Below, piece by piece: positions 11,225 through 21,910 of a stretch of DNA of 64,000 bases. Both the position numbers and the translations under genes were made by a program. The stretch comes from Agroathelia rolfsii (lineage: Eukaryota; Basidiomycota; Agaricomycetes; Amylocorticiales; Amylocorticiaceae), in the NCBI GenBank assembly GCA_018343915.1, contig JABRWF010000007.1, positions 1,488,001-1,552,000 on the forward strand, written 5' to 3'. Positions within the stretch are counted from its first letter, which is position 1. Every line of letters begins with the position of its first letter. The notes below the pieces were generated by a model that saw nothing but the letters and a program-made list of their open reading frames with translations, ran no database searches and was not told where the DNA came from.

Positions 11225-14200
11225 TCATGCTTGGGCACTTGGCTTTCGTGTTGCCAGAGCAGTGCCAATAGTGCTGACCATATTCCAAACCGCCTCAGTC
11301 TCCGTGTCCATGTGAACAAACTCCATTGTAAAGCACAGTTGTTCGAGCTCGCGATGCCTCTGCGCCACTTCATCGCGCTCTTTAGTCTGGCCCAGCGCAT
11401 TGTATACCACGGACAGAAGATAAAGCACGTCTTGCTGCGAGCGGTTGCATTGCAAGAAACTAAAGTCTGTTTCCGCCGTAAGAAGGTAGATTGATGCTTT
11501 CTTCAAATCCTGGGCATATGTCTTTGCTGTAAAAACAACATAATTTATCAGATGACCTACCCCAGGGGAAGAGGGGAGGGGAGAGGGAGAATAGTGCAGG
11601 GTCAACGTACATGTCTTTGAGTTGGCTAAAATGCACTTTGCGTGGACATAAAATGCAAGTCCCCTTTGCTCTTTATCTTCACTAGACAGGATCTTAACAA
11701 ATTTCGTCATGAACACCACATAAATGGAAATATAAAAGAAACACACAACGTACCTGGGGGAATATTTCCTCTACTATTCTAAGCGGTCGCTTGGTCATGC
11801 CAAATTCCAGGCTGACATTGGCTAGGAGCAAGATGGCCGTTCTATAGAGACTCATCCTACCCTGAAACTCGGCTTGCCAGGCAGCGGTCAAGAGTTGGTC
11901 AACCACAGAGGATGCTTGGCCACATTTCTAACCCCTCGAAAGGTATGTCGACGGTGTAGACAAACGATACGTTAAGCCTCGGGACTCACCACCATCTCCA
12001 TGACTGTGTGTAATTCCTGTGCGATCAGTGGTAGGGGTACAGACTCAGATCCTGCCTCTCCAAAGAAGTATTCGGCGGGAGAGAACGACCCAGGAGGCCG
12101 ACGTGGTAGTAAGAACTCTCGATACATCCTTTGTTGACCGCTACGATCATGATCGTAAAAAAATATATTAGTAAAGGAGAGTTACATGTCAAAACTGAAA
12201 TTCGTCTGACCGACGGCTGGCTCGCAAAACGAGGATATGCCAGACCTGGTGAGCCCAGATGTTGTAGTCCTGCAACGGAAGTCCTTTCCATACAGTTGGA
12301 TCAAGAAGAGACGCTAAGGCTTGACTATAGCGTCCTTGCCTCGCAGTCTACACCAAACATGAATTGTTGCGAATCTGATCTAGATGAAGACGCATCAGGA
12401 GACATACCCTATAAGCTCTGTTCAGAGTGACAGTCAGCCGATTATTATCCTCGCCGCCAGCTTCACTAAACGCCGTGACGATGTTCTCTTCGATTTCTGC
12501 TAGCTTTGAACAACCTGTAGGGTATAAAGTCGAATCATGAGCCCAGACTGTCAAGGAATGAGTCATTTATTGTTATCACCTGCAGCATCCCATACGACGG
12601 ATTGAACCGCGTGCTGGTCTAGTTGTTCGGATTCCGATGCACTGACAGGATGCAAACCGCTGCTTATACATGAATCATATAATCCCATTCCCTCTACGAT
12701 GCGTTCGAAAGACGCAGACAAGGGCTGTTGCTAAAGACATCCAGAGTCATGTAATTTCAGCTGTACGGCCAAACATTATAAGCCAGGGCTTACATGCTCG
12801 GGTTTCATCAACTTATGCACGTCATACAAAACTTCGGAAGGATGCAATCCAGGCTGAATTTCATTGATTGGTGGTCTGCGTGAAGGGTCTGAAGGGGGTA
12901 TGCGGTTCATCAAACTACGACACTTATGTGAGTCAGCCATACTGTCAAGCAATGAAATTATTTTCTTAGCCGACCTTTGGCAGTGTTGCACGGTTAGCTT
13001 GTCATTAGTCCCTCGGGCTACTACAATCGCTTCTTCGAGCAGCTGGAAGGGCCCTCAAGGCTTGAGAGAAGAATCGTCCAAGTCCTAGACGCCTACTTAC
13101 CTGTCTTGCTGTTTCGTATTCTTGTCGAGCATAATGCATCCGAGCAATATGCAACAACGCAAGATGGCGTATTCGTCTATGATAGAGTTAGTATCATCCC
13201 GAGTAAAGCAAGGAGTCAAAGAACACACGAATCATCTCGTTCACTGAAGTGCTGGTTGAAAAATGCTCGAATCTGGTCCATGGCTGTTGTATCATCCCCC
13301 ACGGCTCGTGCTTCTTGATAGCTAGAGGGAAAAGAAAAGAAAAAATCGATCAGAATGAATTTGAAAAGATACAAGAGAAAAATCTGACGCTGCATACGGG
13401 GCGGAATCCGCCCAATTTACTTTGTCTATGCGCCCTTTGAATATGACAGTGGCTTCCAAGACATGTTAAATATACCCTCATTTCTGAGTGAAGTACATCT
13501 TACTTTGTGTTAAATCGTCGTTATGTTTGTCCTGATATCCGGCTGTATATTGGCCACCACACCATGATGCAAAGTTCTTGGCGAGGTCAATTACACCAAG
13601 GAAAGACATTTTAAGAAATGTAAGGTAACAGCGTCTGAGAAAAAAACCAAGCAAAGATCGACGTTGCTGTATGTCATCAAGATAATGATCGTATGAGGTC
13701 ATCTTGCACATCCAAGATCTCGAGTTAGCATACCAAAATAGCGTTATCCTGATCCCGCGTAATTAAAATCAATATGATAGTTATACACCTGAGTCTAAGA
13801 TCTTACAGCATCCTCAGATTTGTCGGTCACTAGTAGGGCAGCGCCTATTATACCAAACGGGTAAGTGGAAAGGGGATATGGGGAAGATGTGAAGTCATCA
13901 TTACCATGCATGAAGCTAACTAGCTGATGGCTATTCTGAATATCTCTTTGCTATGAGACTAGTAAGTAGAGAAGAACGTGCAATTATACGTTCAACGCAC
14001 AATAGCTTTCAAACTTGCGAACCATCTTTGGGACCTTTCTGCATCAGCCATAGGACCTGATGATAATTCTTTTGTGACTTCCTCCCATGATTTGGGGGCG
14101 TGTACCTGTAGGCAGCACTCATAAGAAAGTAATATGATCGACTCAGAGATTTCGACTTCTACTTCAGACACTTCACTGAGCAGAAAGCGGCAGATATGAA

Positions 14201-14318
14201 GTCTGAAAGCGGTGGGCAGTATTGGTTCCTCTTCGCCAAACGTAAGAGTAATGACGATCATAAGTGCGAGGTGATGTGGCCGCAGGACGTGGTTCTTAGG
14301 AAGAGCAGCAACAGGCAT
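11225..14318 (-). CDS. APC5: anaphase-promoting complex subunit 5
   Basis: TPR scaffold subunit of the APC/C ubiquitin ligase. I trace 17 exons, all in frame, for 707 residues: 14001-14318, 13905-13950, 13807-13844, 13734-13748, 13504-13666, 13398-13452, 13229-13321, 13101-13176, 12975-13042, 12794-12941, 12580-12730, 12408-12514, 12211-12347, 11990-12140, 11754-11927, 11611-11692 and 11225-11526. Diagnostic blocks in order are RRSLLGFFLRRCYLTFLKMS, RHLALLHIARMHYARQEYET with LLEEAIVVAR (APC5 TPR), LMNRIPP with NEIQPGLHPSEVLYDVHKLM, QPLSASFERIVEGMGLYD, HAVQSVVWDAAG, KLAEIEENIVTAFSEAG with NNRLTVTLNRAYR, and AWQAEFQGRMSLYRTAIL. The 4th exon is only 15 nt. The start at 14318 precedes a HHLALMIVITL segment resembling the APC5 N-terminus. 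It is divergent from NOC3. Confidence 0.92.
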
Positions 14319-14509
14319 GGTATTATATAGCTTGTAGTAGTTCCTTCAACCTTTTTGAGACAGATGTCTTCAAGTTCCTAGCAGCCCAAGGTGTTGATGC
14401 TTATGACTGCTGTAATAACGACTTCAAGTTAACAAGCGCACAGACGCCGTTGGTCACGGGACCAGAAAATTGCCTTTTTCGACATCACAAATCTTTGGAC
14501 CATTGCCAA

Positions 14510-17500
14510 ATGGCAGCCAAGCTCAATGGCAAGCGCCTAGGGGGCAAGCAGGCTTCAGTATGCATACAAACATATCTTCAGACAGCTTCTCTAAATCTAG
14601 CATAGGGCTCTGCTTCCAAAAAACGAAAACTAGATTCTGGTGTCGGCACTCAACCCAAAAAACAGGCCATAAAAGCCTCCAAAGGCAAAGACCACGCTTT
14701 CGATAGAAAGGTCATCCCCATCCCTGCCTTGAACAACGACAATAATGCCACTGCCTCGGATGTTTCTGAAGAAGACGTTGATGTCCTGAAGAACTATGGT
14801 GCTGCGGCATCTTTCTTAGGAAATCTGGATCGAACAGGAATTGCCAGGTATATAAAATTATGCATCACCCTTGCAAAACGGCCGTTTCAACTTGCACTAC
14901 AGAAGCAAAAAGGAGACTGATCGTCTTCACCAACTCAACAAACCTATACGAAAACCGATCATAGATGACCTTCCTTCCCTACACTCTGACGACTCGGATG
15001 ATAACCCGGACGACGACGACGATTTGTCGAATCTAGGCGTTGAAGATGAGGGCTTCTCCGAATATGAATCCGATGAAGATATAGAGGGAAATGATGAATT
15101 CCCCGGGTCTAGCGATGTTTCCGAAACAGAAGGGGGTATTGACTCGGATGACTCTGACGCTGAAATGCCGTATGAGGCCAAAGCCAGGAAGCGGAGACCA
15201 TCTTGGGACGAAGAAGAGAACAATGACGCCGCTGTGCGTGGACTTCCCATCAAGTTAAAGGACGGAAGAGTGCAACCGACAGGCAAAGTATCTGTGCTGC
15301 CTCGGTCAGAAGCAGCAGAGAACTCTCCAGATGATGATTCTGTTGATGAGGAGGACGTCCGTGCAGAGTATATCCCACCACCAGTTGAAGATGTATCTAC
15401 TGGTGCTCGTTTTGGGCGTCCCGCAGTGGTGGACGTGATTGGAATGAAGTCCCGCAAGGCCGCTATCTTGGCCGCCAAAGAACAAATTGCGGCTCTTTGT
15501 CAGGATATTATATCTGACCCAGAAAATAGCGTAAGTGCCCTGAAATTCTCTGTGCTGGAATTTTCTGATGAACAAAAGTGTTTTCTCCTGGTATCGAAAG
15601 TTGGGCCTGGTTCGCCGTCTGCATACATTTTCGCTTGCCAAGATTTCTACACCATCGCATCCAGAACCTGTTGTGAATGATATCGTCATTCGCAAACTGG
15701 CATTTCTTTCCCAGCTCGCCGTGTTCAAGGATGTGATCCCAGGTTATCGTATACGTCCCTTGACTGACAAGGAAAAGGCCGAAAAGGTCAGCCAATTGGT
15801 CGCACGTACCCGAGAATGGGAGCAAGGTCTTGTGCAAGTATATCAATCCTATCTTCGCTCTTTGGAGGCGGAGCTCAAAGGTATGGATCTGTTATCCTGA
15901 CTGATTTGTTCACTTAGTCCTTTCTTAGCTAAGAGCGAGCTGGCGGATATCGCTTTGCAGTGTCTCTGCACGTTAGCTGTCGAGGCAACCCATTTCAATT
16001 ATCGCCAAAACATATTTGAGTGTATTGTCTCTCGTTTGAGCAGAAAGACGTGGGATAATGTATGTGATGATAACTGTTTGATTTGGTCTATACTGATTTG
16101 ATCATATCTATAGTCTTCAGAGCTCTGCTCGAATGCCTTGATCCAAGTATTCCGAGCCGATTTAACGGGCGAACCATCCCTTGAAATCGTCAGGCTTTTG
16201 AACCGTATGATCAAAGAGCGCCGGTTCGCCGTCCATCCTGAAGTTCTTCGGTGCCTCTTGCATCTCCGCCTCAAGACAGAGCTTGGTGTCCGTGCATCAG
16301 ACACCGGTGTGGATAAGCCGTTTTCAAAGATTCAAAGTAAGGGCAAAGCCGCACAACGACGGGCCAAGGGTAAAACCGCAGAACAGCCTCATCTGAGCAA
16401 AAAGGCACGTAAGGCGCTAAAGGAAAACAGGGAAATTCAGCGGGAGCTTAAGGAGGCTGAAGCCGAAGTAGACAAGGAACAGCGAGCATCTACGGTAAAT
16501 ACTTCATGATGTCATCCTCATGACAACCCGCAAAATACCAGTGATGGTACTAATGATACTTGTTCTTTTCTCTGTGAACACTAGCAAACGGAGACACTGA
16601 AACTTTTGTTCGTACTCTATTTCCGCATCATCAAGCAACCCCGTCCGACGCGTCTCCTCCCGGCGGCGCTCAGGGGAATCTCAAAATACGCCCATCAAGT
16701 CAATATTGATTTCTTCAAAGACCTGATGGGTGTGCTCAAAACCTTGATTGCTTATCGGCCTGATGGGCAAGGGACCACAACAGCAGAGTCAGAGGACGAA
16801 GATGACTTGTCCAGCACGGATCACATGCATCACCGCCTTCTCTGTATCGTGACCGCGTTTGAGCTTCTCTCTGGGCAAGGTAAGTGTCACGGCGGCATCT
16901 ATTTGGCTTCCTTGCTGATTCCGTATTTGCCGCCCTATCTTCCTAAACACTGGATATTGAATCAACCAAATTTGACAGGGGAAGCGCTCGATATTGACCT
17001 TGACGACTTCATCAACCAACTATATGCGCTCATACTCTCTCTATCGCTGATACCGGACATCGATATTGTCCCAGATCCACCTCGCCACCAAAATGCAAGC
17101 ACTCCTAACGCTAACGGTAGCGGCAATAGTAGCAGCAGTTCAAGGTCCAAGGGGACAACAGGAAATGGCATCCAGCCGCCATCAATAGGCACGATGCTCT
17201 TCCGCGCCCTACACCTCGTCTTCTCCCCGCGGACGCGCCACCCCGCCTGGAGATCAGCCGCATTTGCCAAGAGGTTGCTCACTGCGAGCTTGAACTGGCC
17301 CGCGGCACTGGTGCTGCAGACGCTCGCCCTCGTGCGTGCCTTGCTTGGGCAAGAGCCCAAGCTCGAGGGGCTGCTTCCCTCTGCGGATAATGAGGCGGGA
17401 GGCGCCGGTGCCGGTGGAGTGTATAGGCCTGATGTAGATGATCCGCAAGTGTGCAATGCGTTTAGTACGAGCTGGTGGGAGCTGTACGCGCTCAGGGACC

Positions 17501-17559
17501 ATTGGGATGCTCATGTGCGTGAAGAAGCGGGAAAGTTATGTGTGTACTCTAGGGTATGA
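14510..17559 (+). CDS. NOC3: nucleolar complex protein 3
   Basis: Noc3 works with Noc2 in pre-60S intranuclear transport and is also linked to replication licensing. Eight exons (14510-14557, 14606-14847, 14903-15530, 15601-15880, 15929-16059, 16114-16494, 16585-16879, 16979-17559) encode 861 residues. The N-terminus is basic (KKRKLDSG), then long acidic Asp/Ser/Glu tracts follow. The Noc3 domain shows RRLHTFSLAKIS, LAFLSQLAVFKDVIPGYRIR, LTDKEKAEKVSQLVARTREW, EQGLVQVYQSYL, and the CBF/Mak21-like part has GEALDIDLDDFINQLYALIL. A coiled basic stretch (KKARKALKENREIQRELKEA) sits in exon 6. The intron at 16880-16978 is 99 nt without an in-frame stop. I excise it because removal restores LLSGQGEALDIDL. 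Confidence 0.93.
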
Positions 17560-18452
17560 TGTATATATCTGTATATGTGTGTGTATGCGCTTGTACTTCT
17601 TACGTTGTCTTGTCTTGTTCTGAGTGCTATATATTGGGAGTATACTTATCGGTTCGCTTATTTCTTACATGAGTCTAAAGAGCCCCTGCAGCAGGATGCA
17701 CATAAGAGTAAAACATTCACATTCTTTGTTAACAAGAAACCGCATAAGAGAAGGGGAAGAAGCATATATAATACAGTAAAGATTCGACACAAGTTATAGA
17801 ATAGAGAAAGGGGAAGACAGGAGATAAGTCAAATGAGGTGTTGTAATATTTGATATACATGTTACATGTAAGGTACAGTTTTAAACAATGGAGAAAACGG
17901 AGGCGTTGAATGCACGTTATTTCTCGTTATCGTGTACACATACGAATCTTGGGTTTAAAAATGAGAAGAGGATTTGAGGATAAGGTAAATAACCAGTTCG
18001 AAACAAGAAGAGAAGAGAAGAAAGAAGACAAAAGGGAAAGCTGTCCAAAAAGAGTTCATGTTCCGTTTCATATACACGAAGGATAGAATGGGAGAGGAGC
18101 ATATAAAGTTAAAGATGTTTGGGAATATAGGAAAATGTACACATATATAGATAGAAGAGGTGAGAAGGAATAGAACAGGGTGACTATAAAGTAATAAGAG
18201 TTTGTGTCTTGGGGCTTTGGCAGCGTCTACGCTGATGACCACATGGTTTTTTTCATTTAATGAGAAATAGCGCATGTGCATGTCACCGCGCGTAGCCACC
18301 AGTGCATTGCACGAGAGACGACGACGACTCTGTCTGTCTGTCTCCTTTTGATCAGGTCCAATCAAAAAAGAGGCGAAGAGAGGAAAGAGGGTCCGATAAA
18401 ATCGTAAAAAAACAAAGCGGGGATGAATCATAGTGTCAAATGAAAAGATGCG

Positions 18453-18503
<51 letters not shown>

Positions 18504-18726
18504 GAATGCGTGGCCACTGAACTGGGCTCGGCGAAAATCAACACGGGCGGACCAAATCTAGTAGCACAGGGGGAAAAAAATGCATATATGGAGTCATACG
18601 CAGTCATGAGGATGAATGAATGCGGAGGTAAGAAAAAAAAAAATACGCATCGCCAATACAGGCTGTGCAAATGAATGAAGGAACAGAGTAAAAGTTGACA
18701 AGGAGAAAAGAAGAGAAAATCATGAA
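17560..18726. other. AT-rich convergent intergenic region
   Basis: 3' flanks of NOC3 and the TEA factor. Purine-rich AT-biased DNA with no coding signal; it contains the poly(A) tract at 18458. A long TEA 3'UTR is possible. Confidence 0.5.
18458..18498. repeat. poly(A) tract, 41 nt
   Basis: Uninterrupted run of 41 A on the + strand. The length may be affected by sequencing or assembly. No target-site duplication or retroelement body was seen beside it. Confidence 0.85.
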
Positions 18727-21162
18727 TCATGAAAACATCATCGGATGTCCAGACGCCGGATTTGAATACAGCGAGGCCAATTTGGAACTGCTGGTAGCTC
18801 GGTGTCCGCCATTGCCATGATGATACGGTAGCGAGGGAGTCAAAGCACCGGAGAGGGTGCTGCTGTTATTGCCCAAACCAAGACCCAGGCCCAAGCCTGA
18901 ATCGGAGCTGGAGTTGCTACTGCTGTGCGATAGATTCAAATTTGGGTTTGGGGGTGGTAGCAGTCCACCAGCGATCATCCGCTCGGTCGGCACTCCACGG
19001 ACAGGAACGGCAGCACCTGTACTATTGTTGCTATTGTTATTGTTTGCGCAGGTGCCCATCGCCGCATCACCGGAATAATAGACACCCCCAGCACCCAAGC
19101 TGCTGCTGCCACTGAGCGCCTTGTGATGATGCTGATGAGATTGGTGATGAGGATATTGTGAGTGATGTGCGTGATGGGACTGATGATGTGAAACACCAGC
19201 TGAGAGTGGTTGGCCATACGTCGCCGCCGTCGCTGCTGTTGTCGCTGGCAGGTACGTTGCGCCCTCGATGGCACCTGTGGGCACGGGCATAGCATACCCG
19301 GCGCCTGCCGGCTTAATATCCACGCCGATCGTAGAATGGGGTTGGTGTGCAGAAATAACGGGCAAAGATGAAGACGAGACTGGTGGGGGAGATGCTGATG
19401 ATGACATTGATGGTGACGATGATGCCGGTGACGCTGCACCAGCGGTGGTGCCCAAACCCACTCCAGTGCCGAGGGCGGCTGCAGCAGGGTGCGGAGCCGG
19501 CAGGGGAGCATGAGCGGTATCAGGCGAAGCCGATTGGCGCTGAATGCTGATGAGTTCCGCGCGTGGTGGCGGTGGTGGCACCGTGCCACTGACATTGCCA
19601 CCGATGTGACTCGGGTCACTGTGACCACTGTTGTTAGCGTCCTGGATGTCGTAAGTCAGCTGCGCAATGGTCAGACCGTCGACAACTATAAATTGGATGA
19701 TGGTAATGGGTGTTCCTATTTTGTTTGAGGAGAAGAAAAAAAAAATTAAGTGATGATGATACAATCAGTTCACTAACGACATGCGCATATAAAAAAAATG
19801 GCACATACTCCGATCACCCATCATCCATCTACACCGGGATAGCGGTGAGTCAGGTAAAAATGCTGTGAGCGCTTGCGAGATGCCTATCTCTCCCATCGCA
19901 GTTGCAGCATCACCGGATCCATCGCCGAGGTCGGGGTCACGACCGATTTGAAGCACGGCTGACTCCTGCGCCTGGTAGACATCACCGGAGAGGACGCGCG
20001 TGATGCATCGAGCTGAAGACGCCCATGAGCCGAGCAGCGCAACTTGACCCAGGAACCCGCCCAGTATCGATGGTGTGTTTGTGTCGCGCGGCGAGGGCAA
20101 ATAGAGCGCGATCTGGATGTCTACACGCGTGAAGAAGGACTGGCCCGGGGTGCCGTCAAGAAAGGAAGAGGACGGAATAGTGTCGGCAGCGACGGACCAC
20201 GGCTGCATGCCCTCGGCAAAGAGCGTAAGCGAGGTGAACTGAGCCGGACGTGGGCCAGAGGCGACGCCAGACGTGCGTCGAAGAGGCGATGAATGTTGTT
20301 GATGATGACGAGCGGCCATATGCTGCTGCTGTGGTGAAGTTGTCGGGTTGAAGATGAAAGGTGGTGGGTTCATCTGAGGTGATTGATGATGGAGTGCGGC
20401 AGGCTGTTGAAACGCTACGGGTGAGTGAGCACCGGATTGGGAAAAGGCCCACGATGAGGGACGGCTGTGCGGGTCATGCACGGAGCTAAGATCGGTAAGA
20501 ATAGAGTGGTGGGGTGAGCCAAGAAAATCTGAGCGCATCGATGGGCTGAGAGATGACTGAGAAGAAGAAGAGGGGGAGGGCATGGAGAACGGTGGGCTGA
20601 AGGTAAGGTCATTGGGATCAAGCGGTGGAACAATTGAGCCGCTGTGTTGCTGCTGCTGCTGCTGGTGGGCGGTGGCACTGTGGTCGTCTGGAGGCGCGCT
20701 CAACCCTGCTTGGACCATCTCTTCCTGTTTGACGCGTGCAAGGAGCCCATTTTCGTGAAAGAGCTCTTCTCCACCAGCGACGAGATGGTATTCTACATTG
20801 TCGTAAAGACATAGATGGTCAATCGACTATATAGAATTATGACGTGACTTATACTGACCTGGTGCGCCCTTCCACATATTGCGGAGAACCTGTATGTGAC
20901 TGGCAACCTGCTTCTTTGTCCTTGAGATGCCAGCACGCTCGAGATAGTCTACAAGGAACTGATTGCGCCAGCGACTACGGCCACGGGAATATGTAGCCCA
21001 GGGAGACTTCCAGTACTCCTCGAGACCCTTTACGAAGATGCGCTCGATAGATTCTGGCCAGACCTCGCCTGTGCCATCCTTTGTGAGTTTGCGATGCTTG
21101 CGCTGGGGCGTGATGCTCTTTGCGGGTGCGTCGTCGTCCTGGATATGTCTCGAGGCAGGCAT
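18727..21162 (-). CDS. TEA/ATTS-domain transcription factor (Tec1/AbaA-type)
   Basis: DNA-binding regulator related to Tec1, AbaA and Scalloped/TEF-1. Three exons (20859-21162, 19809-20792, 18727-19715) give 758 residues. The TEA domain spans about residues 34-110: WPESIERIFVKGLEEYWKSP, GRSRWRNQFLVDYLERAGI, RTKKQVASHIQVLRNMWKG, then EYHLVAGGEELFHENGLL after the first splice. Accepting the intron ending in TGTAG restores APEYHLVAGG. Downstream, a region with TSLTLFAEGMQPW and FFTRVDIQIALYLPSP looks like a conserved co-activator-binding segment. The rest is low-complexity (poly-Gln near 240, His-rich, Ala/Thr, Ser, Gly). In fungi this family controls development and filamentation. The specific role here is unknown. 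Confidence 0.9.
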
Positions 21163-21910
21163 AGGAGGCAGACAGACAGAGAGGGGTAAGGGGAAGTAGT
21201 GGTAAGAAGGAGCAGCAGCGCAGACTGCACCAGGCTATATAATGAGTCCTGTGCCAAAGGTCAAGAGAGTCATCTCTGCAGTCGCTCGCAGTACTACTGA
21301 TTCTCAGATTCAGTCGATCAACCAAATCTAGATCCGAACAGGTCCCTCCCAAAATGGCTTCAGCGACCCATAAGATATCATCGGGCTGCCATCTTTTTAG
21401 GTTAGCCTCGGACCGGAGGCGGTGCTGCTTCCGGCCTTTTCCCCCGGCGCTTGAGTCGCTCCGGCTGGCCAGCCTAGCCCTCCTACTCCAGCTGAGCCGC
21501 TTGGTCTGGCTTGGCTTGGCCCGGCCCAGCTTAGTCACCCTTTGTACCTTCCTATTCAGGACATGAGCCAGCGCACCCAAATATGGCTTGGATATGCCAT
21601 CATAGTTCTGTATTACTTTGCTTGGGTTTTTTTTTTTTTTTTTTTTTTCTCTTCTTTCTTTCTTTCTTTCCTCGGGTGTAACTCGCACAGGAGGACCATG
21701 TGCTACAGTTTCCAGGGTCTCTCCGAAGCGAGACAAAGTGGATCATGAGATATGAAAGAATAATTACAGGCGATGGAGGCACACTCTTTTTTTTTTTCTG
21801 CTCGGGATGAGCAAGCACCGGAAGCAGATGTCTCATTTCGCGCCGGCGAATGCCACTTCCGCTGCACGCACGTACACACGCTGCCGCTGCTCTGCTCGCC
21901 GTCCGCGACA
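21163..21910. other. divergent intergenic region, TEA factor / VPS23
   Basis: Shared upstream region of the two genes. It contains a GGCTTGGCTTGG-type C/G-rich patch near 21506 and a long T tract with a CTTT repeat near 21628-21670. A 70-codon plus-strand frame at 21354 has no recognisable domain. No specific regulatory site assigned. Confidence 0.5.

Noticed and set aside
14927..15478. 183-codon minus-strand Ser-rich ORF
   Set aside because: Antisense of the Asp/Glu-rich part of NOC3; GAC/GAT codons read as serine on the other strand.
18428..18730. 100-codon minus-strand ORF with a Phe run
   Set aside because: It is the translation of the poly(A)/poly(T) tract and flanks; no coding evidence.
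19268..19728. Plus-strand ORFs opposite the TEA factor
   Set aside because: Shadows of the Ala/Ser/His repeats of the TEA gene in another frame.
21621..21660. T tract plus CTTT repeat as a retroelement tail
   Set aside because: No element body, no target duplication; a simple microsatellite is enough.
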